Assembly (NCBI GenBank): GCA_946902985.2
Contig: OX336393.1
Span: 137,385,291 to 137,449,290 of the forward strand
DNA length: 64,000 nt
Source: Meconema thalassinum
Taxonomy: Eukaryota > Arthropoda > Insecta > Orthoptera > Tettigoniidae
Direction of reading: 5' to 3'
In this document: positions 1 through 11,244 of the stretch, one piece after another
Numbering within the stretch: the first letter of the stretch is position 1
Layout: each line of letters begins with the position of its first letter
Program-made: the position numbers and the translations under genes
Notes under the pieces: model-generated
Database searches by the model: none
Seen by the model: only the letters and a program-made list of their open reading frames with translations
What the model was told of the DNA's origin: nothing

Positions 1-1270
1 CAGACGGTTGTGAGATAAATTTATGTTTATCAAATTGAGATTCTTTACTTTCGGGGGAGGGCCAACAAAGGCTAGCTGTAAAACACCTTATTCTATTTAT
101 TTTGACCTCTGGGAAGTCTAGCATGGGGTAAATCTTGACAGAAAGTCATAGATTGAAAAAATAATTTATTAAGAACACAGGATGAGATGAATGACGTCTT
201 GCGACCTTTCAAACAGATAAAAAAAGGGAAGTTATTTCTTTAAATTATTGAAGTTAATAGTATTTACGTCCGACTTGCAATTGACAAATATGCATGAGCT
301 CACCGGGTTGTAGATCTTCATGGGCGATGTTGGCGGAGGTATCTCGTTCCTGAAGTAGACATCTCGCGTAGTCTTCCATGGTTCCCAGTACCAATCCTAC
401 CTGATAAAGCTATCTGCCCACTAATTGCACAGATACTGTCGCCTAGCTGAGTGAATGGAATGGTTTCACTCGTCTCCGATATTCAGCGCAATGCTGGAAA
501 TATCCTAGCTAGATCTCCACTGAGTTTACTAGTTGAACTTTATGAAATTTTGTAGTTGAATCTCAACAAGTGAGGTCCAAGTTTAGAATTTGAAGTGCTT
601 TCAAGTGAAAACATAATAATATTCTTCCTCTCCATACAGCTCTGTTCCGGCTTATATATGGCAATTATATCTCCCACCAGCAGTAGGGGATCTGCCAATT
701 GCAATATCAAAGTATTGTCTACAGAAAGTGACGCTCCTTCCTTATTGGCCGAAGTAAGTCCTTTGTCACGCACCAAGTGGCTATATTGGGGTGAAGGTCT
801 CTCCCCCAGTGACACACTTCCATATTGGTGTCATGTAGGGGTATCTTCCTTAAAAATCACAAGGTTGCAGTTTTCTCGTCGTAAAACAATTTATTCTAAA
901 AAGCTGTAGGGTCCATTGTTCCGACATCTTTTAGAATTAGCCTGTTGGCTACCGAGGGTCTCTCCTGGTTGCGGCTCCCTTTCCACTCTTCCGGCCTCTT
1001 CATAAGCTGTTCATGACGGTTCGAGCTGTATCTATTGTCAGTTGTTAGTTCCGCAAGTGAGCTCAAGAAATATATTTATTGGGGGAGGGGTTGTAAATTT
1101 ACGGTTTGAAATCTCGGGTCGACGTCTAATTACAAGAATGGATGAAAATGAACATATGATTTTATATTACCTTTAAACACAATAAATATATACATGCACT
1201 ATCGTTGCAATTGCACATCAATATAGTACTCTTAGTTAAATTGTTTTGGGTGTGGTGTACAAACACCACA
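1..1270. other. No gene recognised
   Basis: AT-rich DNA with only short overlapping open frames (for example 540-909 on both strands) that show no domain, codon bias or splice context. A short hairpin of about 9 bp (GTGTGGTGT / ACACCACAC) lies at 1249-1276, just before the hAT remnant. I see nothing else in this stretch. Confidence 0.5.
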
Positions 1271-1271
1271 C

Positions 1272-1850
1272 ACTGAATGACAGGATAGAAAATAAATTCA
1301 TACCTCTTAAAGTCAAAAAGTCTCTGAAATCCCTCACTGAAAATGGCTTCGAAAGAGAATGCACTGCATTTTTAGAACATGTTGTTGTTTTTTATGCAAG
1401 TGCATTCAATACCTGTTAAAGTGGTGTAACCCTATGATTGAACAATTTAAATGTTTCCAATGGATGAAGCTTCATATTATGAAAGACATCAAGTTTGAAG
1501 ATGTTCTTCCTTGTCTCGAGTATTTGCAATCTAAAGGTGTGGAGATTGACGATTCTAAACTTTTTGACCAATTTTGCATTGTTCAGAATCACACTAGGAG
1601 TTCCGAAATTGATAAACATACAACATTATATAAGCGGTGGTGTGGGATTTTCAAATATAGCCCTGACATTGAAACATTTAGTGAGCTGCTTAAAATTTGT
1701 CAGTTTTATTTCGCTATTCCAGGTTGCAATGCAACCGTTGAAAGAGTATTTTCCCTGATTAATACACAGTGGTCAGAAGAAAGAAACCGTTTGCTGACAG
1801 AATCGGTTAAGGGTATCATACTAGTGAAGTACAAATTTAAAAACATGTAA
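1272..1850 (+). pseudogene. hAT-family transposase C-terminal remnant
   Basis: This is the end of a cut-and-paste hAT transposase, ending in the C-terminal dimerisation region. From about 1400 to the stop at 1848-1850 one frame reads KCIQYLLKW, then FKCFQWM, and finally FAIPGCNATVERVFS followed by WSEERNRL, the usual hAT dimerisation block. Upstream, 1272-1397 carries a matching segment (LNDRIENKF through FYASAF) in a different frame, so at least one frameshift separates the halves. The DDE catalytic part is absent. No terminal inverted repeats or 8-bp target duplication were found, so the element's ends are unknown. It is non-functional. The family call is fairly sure because the dimerisation block is distinctive; the subfamily is not determined. 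Confidence 0.75.
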
Positions 1851-2540
1851 TGTGGAGAGTTTTACAATAATTTATTATAATAAAATAATTCATCTTTGCT
1901 GTCGAAAGTGGGTGCAGTCGATAAGAATCAGCATAAAATAGCTACAACTGCAGCATCTTCATCAACATAACAGTTATAAGGTATGTAATACTAAATTTTG
2001 CATGTAAATATTAAAATTCCCTTTTGTCCTCCAGTTTTAGAACATTTTTATGAAAAGACTTCCTTTTATTAAGAGTCGGTCCTCCATTTGAAAATGTAGA
2101 GTTGGTCACCCTATCCACGCGCCTTAATACCTCTTCATTTGTTACTCTATCTACCCATCTAAATCTTCACCATTCTTCTATAACACCACATTTCTAATGC
2201 TTCTGTCCTCCTCGTTTCTGCTGCGCCCTTAAATGAATTATCAACAATAGTTGCCACAATTTCTAAGGTTTTGATTTTTTTTGTTTGTTTTTGGAAGGCA
2301 GCGACCGTTGGTTGGTGTCAATGTAGGTTTGATAGTGACTTGTAGATCTATTTTGTCTTGGATCTGATGATGCTCGCTTGACGAGTAAAACATGTCATTT
2401 CTTAGTTTTCTCCCTCTTCTGTGCTACAAAACAAATACGAATCACATGTGTTTTTTTTTCAGGTTATTTTTTGCATGTCTCAGTAACTGGGATTACATTG
2501 GGTTGACTAACTGAAAAGTGTAATAGGCTATCATTTTTTT
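1851..2540. other. Intergenic, no gene; contains one ribozyme-like motif
   Basis: Non-coding AT-rich sequence. The only structured element noticed is the hammerhead-like motif at 2358-2401, listed separately. Confidence 0.4.
2358..2401 (+). ncRNA. Decayed hammerhead-ribozyme-like motif
   Basis: The core CTGATGA (2364-2370) is followed by a stem (GCTCG at 2372-2376 with CGAGT at 2382-2386, the last pair being G-U, around a 5-nt loop), then AAAA (2387-2390) and CATGTC (2391-2396). The order matches a hammerhead with a tiny stem III and a UC cleavage site. The expected GAAA reads AAAA, so the invariant G12 is lost, and stem I is weak. It looks like an old copy of the motif seen intact at 45704-45754. 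It was judged by eye only. Confidence 0.3.
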
Positions 2541-2960
2541 TCTTTCACGTGGCCTCTTGAGAGGCCGAGTGTAGACCTTTTTAGTCAACGCCCGTGGACG
2601 ACCTGCACGCACCCCCAGGGGCTCACATCTAGTGGGATGTGGGTTGGCAACCACGGGGCCCCAGCTGAGCCCGGCATTGCTTCCACTTACTTGTGCCGGG
2701 CTCCACTCCGTCTTCTTTCCTGTCGACCTCACTTGGTCAACTCTTGTTCTCTTCCGACCCCGACGGTATTAGGGTATCTGAGGCCTAGGGAGTATCTTCC
2801 TTTCCCGCCTTAATTGGCCCTTGTCTCATATTTTCTGATACCCTCCTTCTGCGAGGGGTCAGCCTTCTTTTTATTTTCATGTTATCTCCTGCCCTCTGCT
2901 CAAGGCCCTCAAGGGAGGCAGGGTGTATTGTACCCATGTGAGTAATCTCGATGGAAAATA
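2540..2960. repeat. Composite dispersed repeat (S3 fragment plus GC-rich unit)
   Basis: Positions 2555-2610 are an inverted relative of 23805-23865 (shared words around CGCCCGTGG and GACCTGCAC). The following pyrimidine-rich segment to about 2960 shares the phrase AGGGGCTCAC and general layout with 6775-7000. There is no coding content. It is probably a SINE or the untranslated part of a LINE. Confidence 0.5.
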
Positions 2961-5900
2961 TGCTTGCCTCCGGCTAGCATCAGGACTCAGGCGTGTACCG
3001 TTCTCCCATTGAGCAGTTGCATATTTTGGATTTGAGGCTAAAAGGTATCAACTCTACAATGATAAGGCACAACTCTACTCTAAAGACTTTAATTCAGTAA
3101 AACTCATGGCTTCAAACAAATAATGAGAACACAAATCCCATAAACAATACAAAAACAAACAAAGTTACTCCCACAATCCATTAATTATTCACATAGTTGA
3201 ACAAATTAAATCCATATCACTATTCAATCTTTTACCATTATGTGGACTTTAAACTTTACTCAAGTGCACTGATGCACATGTAATGTTTCACAAAACTGAA
3301 CTATTACATTCATGTCACCTAATGTGACTTCTTTATATTCACAAAGTTACTTGTATCCTACAATACATCTGAATTTACATCATGTGTACTATCTGTGTTA
3401 CATCTCTCTCTCCCACCAAATGCTTTCATGCAATAGCCAACTCATGGTATGCACTACGATCTACTTGCAACACCACAATTACGCAAGTCTACCCCTCCAC
3501 TCCCCTCTTTTTATAGTTACACTGCATGTCATTGTGATTTCATTAAATAACTTCTGTTATCGTTGTGTCGGATAGTATACTATTACGCTACCCTTACGAG
3601 CGTAGCCTGTGGCAACGAGTAACCAACTTCAATAACTAGGTGTCAGTGACAGTAACAAATACAACATCCAACCATTCGTTAGATTGCTAAATTTTTATAT
3701 CATCAGGGAAATCTATGATTAGCAATGTGTTTCTAAACCACACACATTTATTACACATTATAACAATTCTTCCTTTTCATTACAAGCAAGGTCTTAAATC
3801 TGTCCGCTCAAGAACGCGAACCTTCATAGTTGGTTTAACAACCCCCAGCCCCTTGGAGCTGCCTGCATACAATGGCACGGAGTAGGGTCGTTCACGGCTG
3901 TAAACCGCCCCTTGTCTCCCCGTTTCCTGGACTTTTACCTCCCAAGCAGTATTACAACTTTGAATAAAACATTGTGGTCACAATGATCCGCGTGATCCAA
4001 TATGATCTGAACTGAATATTATGCAATGGTTCTGGGTGAGCTTGAATATTTAATCCTATCCTTAGGACATTAATAACGGCCTCAACCGGTCCGTATCACA
4101 ATATGAAGGCACGAGATTCATAGAACACAGGTCTAGTGGTTAGCCGGTATCTCAAATAAAATATTACGGTCAGTCAACAGCTGCCGCCAATGATTCGCTT
4201 CAACGAGCTGAATCACTCAACAATTAAGTTCTCGGGGAATCAGGTATAGCGTCGAGGTGTCCAATGTTCTCCCCGCGCTTACCACGGGATTCGGACCCGG
4301 AACATTTCATATCCAACATCGGAGATAGGGTATACACTAAATATGCTCTGGTATAAATTCATATCTCTGTACGCTCAAGCTGTACGAGATTTCACACGTC
4401 GATTAGATCACCTGGCCCCTTACCTGTCCATGATCTCGCCTTATAATAGAGAGAACTCTAACTGTACTCTACGAGCTTAATCAAGCCACAAATTCAATTC
4501 ACTGTCAAGCTCCAACATTCCCGTGCATAATTATATTCCCATTAATACAATCTATTTAATATTAACTCTTTATTCTTCCCTTAATGTAATCTACTGCTTG
4601 GCTAGATAAATAATCCAATTAGCGTAAATACTCCTTGCTTAAAACCTGTCATCCTGATGTATTCAATTATACCGTTTACCATTATTATAATAATTATTAT
4701 TATTATTATATTACTGACATAAATTATCCCTCCGACACAACGTAACTGCTTCAATGATCGAACATTCGCGTTCGTCACGTTAAGTTTCACATAACTGAAT
4801 TGCCATTATTTATTAGTAGCATCAATAGTGGTAACGATTAATCCACTCTCTGATGTATTCAACATCTTAACTTTACTGAAATCAAACAATAAACATATGA
4901 GGATATGCCTCCTAATATTGATTCTTACTGGCATATTTTATACTTCCAAAATCACACTACATGCAGTGACTATCCTTCTATAGTAACATGATTTGTGGGG
5001 TACTTACGTCGGCTTTATCCAGGTGGCTCCAACCACCATATTCCAGTGTCACCTGCCATCGGCTTACTTAGTGACACATTGCCATCTTGCAAATACACAT
5101 ATTATATGACATTTGATTTATAAACACACGACACTTTTCCATCTTTATAATGAAGCTAATGCTTCCGAAACACATGACACTTTTCCATTTTTATAATGAT
5201 GCTAATGCTTCCAAACACATAACACTATATAACACTGGTTATATTATGACTTTAAGAGATATTTTACATAACATCGGTGCACAAACACACGTTATACTTT
5301 AATTCCTGATTGGTTGACATTCCCTAGCATGTATCGAAAGTACAGGTGCGGACGGCCATTCCTTCGGTCCTACCCCTTCCTGATTGAATCTCCCGATCAT
5401 CTGCTCACGGGTTCACCAACAGTTTCTCGATCATCCCTTGATAATCTTCTTACTATTGCAGCGATATGCTTACATCTCGTCATGAACGCTACTTACTGGT
5501 ATACTCCAAATATGTATAACCAATCACTATACTTTACTGCGCTCAACATTGTACATTGTATTTACATGAATTATCACTTTTCACAGTCCTGCCTAGTATC
5601 ACACGGCATTTAATAAACATTATATAACAGTCTTACTGCACGGCTTCCCACATTGAAGTCCGAGCATCCTCTCCTAACTTCGGTAATATGCATTTCGCAT
5701 AATCAAGTTTGTTAATTACCGACTTCATTCTTAGTTCATGACCATGCATGAATATATTCTCACATGTGCGTTACATTGCACAGCTAACATGCTGATTACC
5801 AGTGAAATGTTTAAGTCTTTGTGTGCGCCTGGGCGCTCCGTGTCCTTTTCAACTGTCTGCCGTAAACTGTGGTCAACTGTAAAACTGTAACTGTTCGCTT

Positions 5901-6630
5901 CGACTGGGTCCACCCTCTTATATCTGTTTCACACAAAAAGTAGGGCAAGAATTCCCGCGATAAATCAGCTCCTCTCCTAGGGTGATTCTGAACTTGGAAT
6001 AATATCCATATTGTTCCTTTTTCTTCGCTGGTCACAAAAATGTATGTGTGTTCGAGGATCGATCGGCCACTTAATTTATATTAATTATCTTATCCATGGC
6101 TTGGGGACGCTACTTCACTGGGAATCCCTGGCAACATCCTCAAGTCCATCCGCGAACACCCATAGTCCTGTAACATTACGCACTGCATTAAACATGCCTT
6201 GATTTCGCCGTTTTATGGCTCTAAAATTAGCCTCCTGGCTAAAGATTCACCTGTGCGCAACTCTCACGTCATTGCATTGCTCCAATCATGAGTAATCAAT
6301 GATTTTCCTTGGGATCTTCCCGTTCCATTCTCAAGTCTATTCTCAAACGGGGAATAACCTGGTCATTATTTAACCTCCCGACCCCTTGCAGACGACTTAT
6401 CTGGGTCAGCAAGATTGACGTGGCGCCACGGGCGTCCTCCTACAATTCTGGGGCTATTTGCTAAACGTCAAACTTTGAAACTCCTGTGTTTCCAATCCAG
6501 CATAGCCTACTTCATGTAGTCCAAATAATGCTATCTTCCACTATTTTCCTGCATTATTTCACTAAATAATGTCAGTAACAACTGATATCACACCAGTAAT
6601 TAACTATATAATTTCTTCTAGGGGTTCTTA
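2961..6630. other. Long stretch without recognisable gene
   Basis: About 3.7 kb with only short open frames and no recognised protein motif. It holds a trinucleotide ATT tract near 4679-4711, a tandem duplication at 5124-5212, and a tRNA B-box-like word on the minus strand near 4285. It may be degraded mobile DNA, but nothing can be assigned. Confidence 0.4.
5124..5212. repeat. Tandem duplication, about 45 bp x 2
   Basis: Two adjacent units each read ACAC(g/at)GACACTTTTCCAT, then TTTATAATGA and GCTAATGCTTCC, with a few substitutions between them. A third partial ACACATAACAC follows. Confidence 0.7.
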
Positions 6631-6639
6631 CAATGAAAT

Positions 6640-7160
6640 ACCCTCAACAGATCTCGGGTTCGTTCCCTGGTGGAACCTTCATTCAGAGCACAACTTATCT
6701 CCGAGATCCACGTTCGAGACCAGTCAGCATGACCACCTCGGGTTCAGTATGTAGCCCCACCACTTTTGGTGCACCCTGGATATTGCTACACCCTCAGGGG
6801 CTCACGGCTGGTGAGTTCGAGAGTTGGCGACCCCGAGGGATTCCTGAGCTGGGTCCGGTTTCCCCCCTTTTATCCATTACCCTCTCCTCTTTCACTTTCC
6901 TATCTGCCTTTCATGGCTCTCCTTCCTTCCAAGTCCCTCAGTCCGCATTCTTCGAAGGTTGAGGGCATTTCTTTTCCTCCTGTCCGTTATTTGCCTTATT
7001 CTCCTCCCCCCCCCCCATTTCTTCTTCTAGTATATAAGTTAGTAGTTTTAGTTATAGTTTACAATTCATTATCATCTTCACGATCACCCAATCCATTAGG
7101 GGCCGATGAACTAGATATTCGGCCCCTTAAAACAACAATTATCATCATCGACCTGCGCGG
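6640..7160 (+). repeat. Dispersed retroelement-tail repeat
   Basis: The segment resembles 2600-2960 at its start (AGGGGCTCAC) and ends with GGCCGATGAACTAGAT, then GGCCCCTTAAAACAACA. That ending resembles a 3' tail motif of non-LTR retroelements; a similar tail occurs at 10001-10050. A run of about 12 C lies near 7006. No protein is encoded. Confidence 0.5.
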
Positions 7161-7375
7161 CGGGATGAGAAATGGAATGGATGAAGATCAATGAAACTAA
7201 GCAAGGATGTGGAAGGAAGCGGCCGTGGCCTGTCAGACGGTGCCTTCGCAGCATTTGCCTGGTGTTGAAAATGGGAAACCACGGAAAACCATTTCAAGGA
7301 CGGTTGGACTTGAACCCACGCGTCTACCAAGTCAGCAGAGAGCTTGGCCCCATGACCTAACGCTGCGCTTTAGCG
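7160..7375. repeat. Dispersed SINE-like repeat
   Basis: It contains GGAAGGAAGCGGCCGTGGCC, then GTGAAAATGGGAAACCACGG-like words and a degenerate tRNA-like segment on the minus strand. Part of it recurs at 16840-16895 (GGAAGGAAGCGACCGTGG). It is a dispersed, non-coding repeat. Confidence 0.5.
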
Positions 7376-7479
7376 AGCGTAGCCACCGCTGTCGGCAATA
7401 TCAATTAACATAGGGTAAAGGAGGGTACTGCGTGAGGACAGCTTCTACAGTAGATCATTATCTCCTTTACCGAAGAAAA

Positions 7480-7690
7480 GGCTATTCGGCTATAGGTTTT
7501 ACGTCCCTTTCAATTACTGCGGCTTTTAAAGACGCCGCGCCGGAGCGCTGGAATTTTGCCCTGAAGGGGATTTTTAACGTGCCAGTAAATCTGACACTGC
7601 TCTCTTGCATTTGCGCACCGTCAAATGCTAACTGACTGCAACCTTGGGCACAGAAGGCGAGAACATTACCGCTGTGCCACGCAGTCAGTC
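7480..7690 (-). repeat. tRNA-derived SINE, family S7, minus strand
   Basis: It shares long words with 35095-35252: GGGGATTTTTAACGTGCCAG, TCTGACACTGCTC, GCACCGTCAAATG. On the minus strand the other copy shows an A-box-like TGGCTCAGCGG and a B-box-like GGTTGCAGGATCTAATCC, so the unit is read on the minus strand from a pol III promoter. Confidence 0.65.
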
Positions 7691-8085
7691 CGAAGACAAG
7701 AGAGATATGTCCTATGTCAGAGGACAGCCTTGCCCTTTATATCACAAATAGTAGTCCATGTGAAGTGAATGAAGATACAGTAAAAACCTGCCTTCAACGA
7801 AATGGAACGGGACTCGCAATTTCTTTCGCTAAACATAGGTTTCCGGTTAACCAAGGTAGGCCTATGCTAAAATAACTAAACCATGCATATGATGGACATA
7901 CTGAGAAAAAGACACGGATAGTCAGTCTGAAAGACTGGACTTTATATCATTTTAAATGTTAGCAGCCGAGTACCAAGAAGGCAGTGCGACAACAAAGTTT
8001 CAAGATTCTATTTTGTCGGCCTTCATAGGGAGGTTAAGGCTGCTTGAGCTTTTAGTTCTCGTAGTCAAGTGGTGCAGTTGCACCT

Positions 8086-8117
8086 TATATAAAGGGAGGT
8101 GGCGCGCAGTTCGTCAC
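8086..8117 (+). promoter_or_regulatory. Candidate TATA-box core promoter
   Basis: TATATAAA at 8086-8093 is followed about 28 bp later by TCACTCC (8114-8120), a plausible insect initiator (TCA+1). The predicted start would lie about 14 nt upstream of the predicted cleavage site of the hammerhead-like motif at 8121-8193, which is why I regard the pair as linked. Confidence 0.45.
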
Positions 8118-8120
8118 TCC

Positions 8121-8193
8121 TGTGGGGGTCCGGGCGGGGACACCAAGAGCCCGCCGATGAGCCTAGCTTGGTGTCCTAGGCGAAACCCCACAC
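8121..8193 (+). ncRNA. Hammerhead-ribozyme-like fold with complementary loops
   Basis: The elements appear in hammerhead order. They are: a stem III strand ending GGGGTC (cleavage after 8130); stem I CGGGC (8131-8135) with GCCCG (8149-8153); core CCGATGA (8154-8160); stem II GCCTAG (8161-8166) with CTAGGC (8176-8181); GAAA (8182-8185); and the other stem III strand CCCC+ACA (8186-8192). Stem III needs one bulged G. Loop I contains GACACCAAG (8139-8147), which is perfectly complementary to loop II CTTGGTGTC (8167-8175); hammerheads normally need contact between these two loops. The core differs from CTGATGA at position 4 (U to C), so this copy may be slow or dead. Confidence 0.5.
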
Positions 8194-8540
8194 AAGACAC
8201 GGCACAAACCTAGAAGAATTGCTGAGTTTCTATTTTGTTTCTTCACTGCCTACTTGATTGTTCTCACACTGCCTACTTGATTGTTCTCACACTGCCTTCT
8301 TGAAACTCTGTTCTCGCACTGTTTTTTGGTACTCGGTTGCTACATCGTACTATGACGTCACACACCGCATTCTATGTACATTTCGTCCCGTCACCGTAAC
8401 GTAACGCCAGACCTCAGCGTAACGACGAAGTCGACAAGATCATTTAAAATGATAAAAAATTAAAATGGCGTACATACCTTATTCAGTGTTGTATTTACAT
8501 AACTCTGCTACGAATTAATACAGTACTGTACAAGTCTCTG

Positions 8541-8845
8541 TTAGGTAGTCAGCCCGAAGGCTGGTTGGATCCTCAAAAAGCGCTGCCGTTTGGTTATGTG
8601 GGTAGATACCCACAAAAACCCAAGGCAGCGCTATATTGAGGCGTACTAGGCAAGATGAGGAGTGAGGTAGTTTGCAATTGCTTTCCTCACTGAGCCAGAA
8701 CAGCAGTACTAACCCTATGAGTAGAACCTTTCACAGCATCTACAGGCACTGACTGTGCCCTGAATGTCATTACTAAGCACCACCCATACATACCTCAGTA
8801 GCTTCCATATAATCACAGCCATGAGTGAGACTGAGACATCGGTGA
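8541..8845 (+). repeat. Dispersed repeat, family G
   Basis: It begins TTAGGTAGTCAGCCCGAAGG and is nearly identical over about 140 bp to 25750-25890 (shared GGTTGGATCCTCAAAAAG, GTAGATACCCACA, GAGGAGTGAGGTAGTTTGC). It is non-coding and probably a SINE with its own central domain. Confidence 0.65.
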
Positions 8846-8984
8846 AAAGCCACACTTTACTCTAGCCTGTGCCAACAGACAAATGCAAATGAACTGCATT
8901 CATCAAGAGATGGCAAGCAGGCCTTATCACTGTACAAGAAAACCTTACAATGGGCATTAACACAGCCGGTTGTTAGTTGATTGC

Positions 8985-9110
8985 TCAAATAATAATATCG
9001 TATGGCCTCGGTGCCGGGTGCAAGCTTTGTTATGTGACACCCAGGGGGTAGCTTGCGTGTCGAATTTCGTTGTTCCTTGACTATGAAAGTCAAGGAGGTT
9101 AGATGTTAGA
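8985..9110. repeat. Fragment related to the S1 SINE tail
   Basis: TATCGTATGGCCTCGGTGCCGGG resembles the start of the minus-strand SINE at 11243 (ATCGTATGGCTTTTAATGCCGGG; both abbreviated to the shared words CGTATGGC and TGCCGGG). The rest is degraded. Confidence 0.4.
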
Positions 9111-9179
9111 TATCTAAGCTCCTTGAACAGTATAGCACTTTCTAGTAGAGAAATGAGGAACTTTGTGTTGGCGGAAACT

Positions 9180-9375
9180 CCCGAGATTAATTTTGCCATT
9201 ATGAACTCGGCCTACTGAATTCAAATGGGTTCTTTAACATGCCAACAACGTATGACATGCGTATCGTATTTTTGCCGCCTTTCAAAAATCACGTAGGCCT
9301 ACCACGGTCAGGAGCAAACCTGCAATCTTGGGGTTAGTAGACCGACACGATATCCACTCACCCACCGTGGCAAGT
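9180..9375 (-). repeat. tRNA-derived SINE, family S8, minus strand
   Basis: On the minus strand it reads GCCACGGTGGGTGAGTGG (A-box region), GCAGGTTTGCTCC (B-box region), then a non-tRNA body running to about 9180. The layout is that of a pol III-transcribed SINE. No second copy is present in the window. Confidence 0.55.
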
Positions 9376-9857
9376 TGATTGCTCAATAAGGCGAGCATTG
9401 GGAAAGGCTTGGGCAAAGGAAGCAGGCAAATAATCGTACACTTTTACGTGTAAGTTGAAGAACAAATTTGCACTTTCCTTGTCAGCTACAGAATCAACTG
9501 TTACAGCAGAAAGGGTAGACTTTCACAGAGTGCCTGAAAATTTTCTAAACATTGCATTCCAGAACTTAGAAATTTTCCGTTAAAATGCGTATTGTGATTT
9601 CCGTTGTCCGCGTAACACAGTTTCCGTTTAATGAAGAGAATTTAACACGTTTTCACCCCTCAGTTCGCGTTCCATTTAAGAAAAGTTTCCGTTTAATAAA
9701 GAGTCCGATGAAGACAGGTTTTTTTTGTATCATGCGATGCCAACCCAAAACAAAAACACGACAAAAAATAAACTGAGAGTTAATTTATGTCATTCGGGGT
9801 AAATACAAAGTTCTGGCGGAAAATTCTAAATGTTCAAGCAGTAAGCTTACTTTATCT

Positions 9858-10478
9858 CAGTCGCGTAGCCAAGGTCGACCAGTGGGAGGGGTTATAATAA
9901 CTATGGGATAACCGTAATTCGGGGAATTGCTGGATATGAAGCAACTCGACTATCTCACATTCAAGAAGTTACCAACGATCTCCAAATTAGTAGGGACAGA
10001 TGACCTCGGTGTTCCACTCCTCAAAACAACAACAACAACAACAACAACAATCATCCAAATTAGTGTTAATGGACTCATAGAATTTGCTAGGTATTAATTA
10101 AAACATTTTATTTTTAATTAAAAATAGATTCATTTTAACAACTTCCCTCCCGCTATGAAAAGAAAAGAAAATTATTTAGCGCTAGGCTCAGTTTGAGACG
10201 AGCTACAGTATATTTACCGGGGAAAAGGCTTGAGTTAAAAGTTGTCATGAAGACGTGTGTAGCCTCAAATAAGAGCTGGGCTGAAAGGCGACAACAGTAC
10301 ATACAGTAGTGAGAGTTACAGACTCAACAGCAAGTACCCTATCATAATTATTTAATTTAAGAATTTTTATTATTTTTTTATTATCAGTTCCTGTTTTATT
10401 TTTTGTGAAAAAAAAAATTAAAAAGGGAAGTAGAGCGGGGGTTCTAACCCCCAGTATCACCCCCTGGAAATGCCACTG
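9858..10478. mobile_element. hAT-like non-autonomous element (MITE)
   Basis: The left end CAGTCGCGTAGCCAAGG and the inverted right end CAGTGGCATTTCCAGGG form imperfect hAT-style termini starting CAGTsGC. The flanking octamers CTTTATCT (9850-9857) and CTTCATAT (10479-10486) agree at 6 of 8 positions, consistent with an old 8-bp duplication. A retroelement tail with a CAA microsatellite (10026-10051) lies inside. There is no transposase. Confidence 0.5.
10026..10051 (+). repeat. (CAA)n microsatellite
   Basis: Eight or more CAA units follow CCACTCCTCAAAA. This is the kind of simple tail left by a non-LTR retroelement. Confidence 0.85.
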
Positions 10479-10486
10479 CTTCATAT

Positions 10487-11200
10487 AAAATATAGAGAAA
10501 ATGTGTGTAAAACATAATTACGGTTTGCTAAGGGGAAAAGAGAGGCATTCAGAGGGAGCCATATCCCCCTATTGGCAACGGCCCTGCTGAATCCAATTCC
10601 CAGTTACGCCCCTGCTTGTCGACTTGTCACTTGAGTGTATGGACGTGTTGATAAGTTCCGGTTATTATCTTGAGCTATGTGAACCCATAATTGAGCAGTA
10701 ACACGGTCCGCATTGTGAGTGGTCTGTAATCGTCACCGTTACTACGTCATATCCTCCGCTAGCCTAGTTTCACGTGCTCCTCTCGTGCAAAGAGTGTGAC
10801 TGTCGTTCCACACTGCCAACTGCACAAACTAGGCGCGCTAAGGAATGTAAAGTGATTGACCAACACTTCTATCGCGGGGAATTCCCGATAGGTTTAGTAC
10901 TCTCACCTGTTGGTACATCTGTTTCTTCAAAACTAGGTCATATTCATCAGCGCAGGTGTTACTTTTCCTCTTGCACCTGCTTAGAATAGGAAATGTTAGG
11001 TACAGATATCAAATTTATATTTATGTACCGGTACTAAATGTTTGCGCAGTGGCGGCTCGTGGAGGCGTTTGCCTTTGGTATTGCACTACTACTGGGAGTG
11101 GGGGAAAATAAGATTAATCGTGAACATCGCAATTGATTGCAAGCTATTATTATTATTATTCCCTGAAGTCTAGTGAAATAATAGCTTTTCAGTCTCTCAA
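10487..11200. other. No gene recognised
   Basis: Non-coding. A lone hAT-like end (CAGGGGCGTAACTGG on the minus strand) is seen at 10599-10613 without a partner. An open frame at 10774-10989 has no recognisable feature. Confidence 0.4.
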
Positions 11201-11204
11201 CACG

Positions 11205-11205
<1 letters not shown>

Positions 11206-11243
<38 letters not shown>

Positions 11244-11244
11244 T
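11206..11244 (+). repeat. (TTTA)n microsatellite
   Basis: About nine TTTA/ATTT units directly abut the 3' end of the minus-strand SINE at 11243-11665. Confidence 0.85.

Larger units (their letters stand above)
7920..8460. repeat. Composite repeat carrying a promoter and hammerhead-like motif
   Basis: Positions 7920-7962 match the reverse complement of 33434-33490. Positions 8354-8455 match the reverse complement of the two flanks of the Transib element (30625-30666 joined to 32799-32860). The same order at both loci suggests one repeat unit. Inside lie inverted copies of an arm containing CCGAGTACCAA (about 7963-8005 and 8282-8340), a 23-bp tandem duplication (8245-8290), and the TATA box and ribozyme-like fold listed separately. 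Confidence 0.6.

Noticed and set aside
540..909. Overlapping open frames on both strands
   Set aside because: They are short, without domain, start context or splice signals; chance frames.
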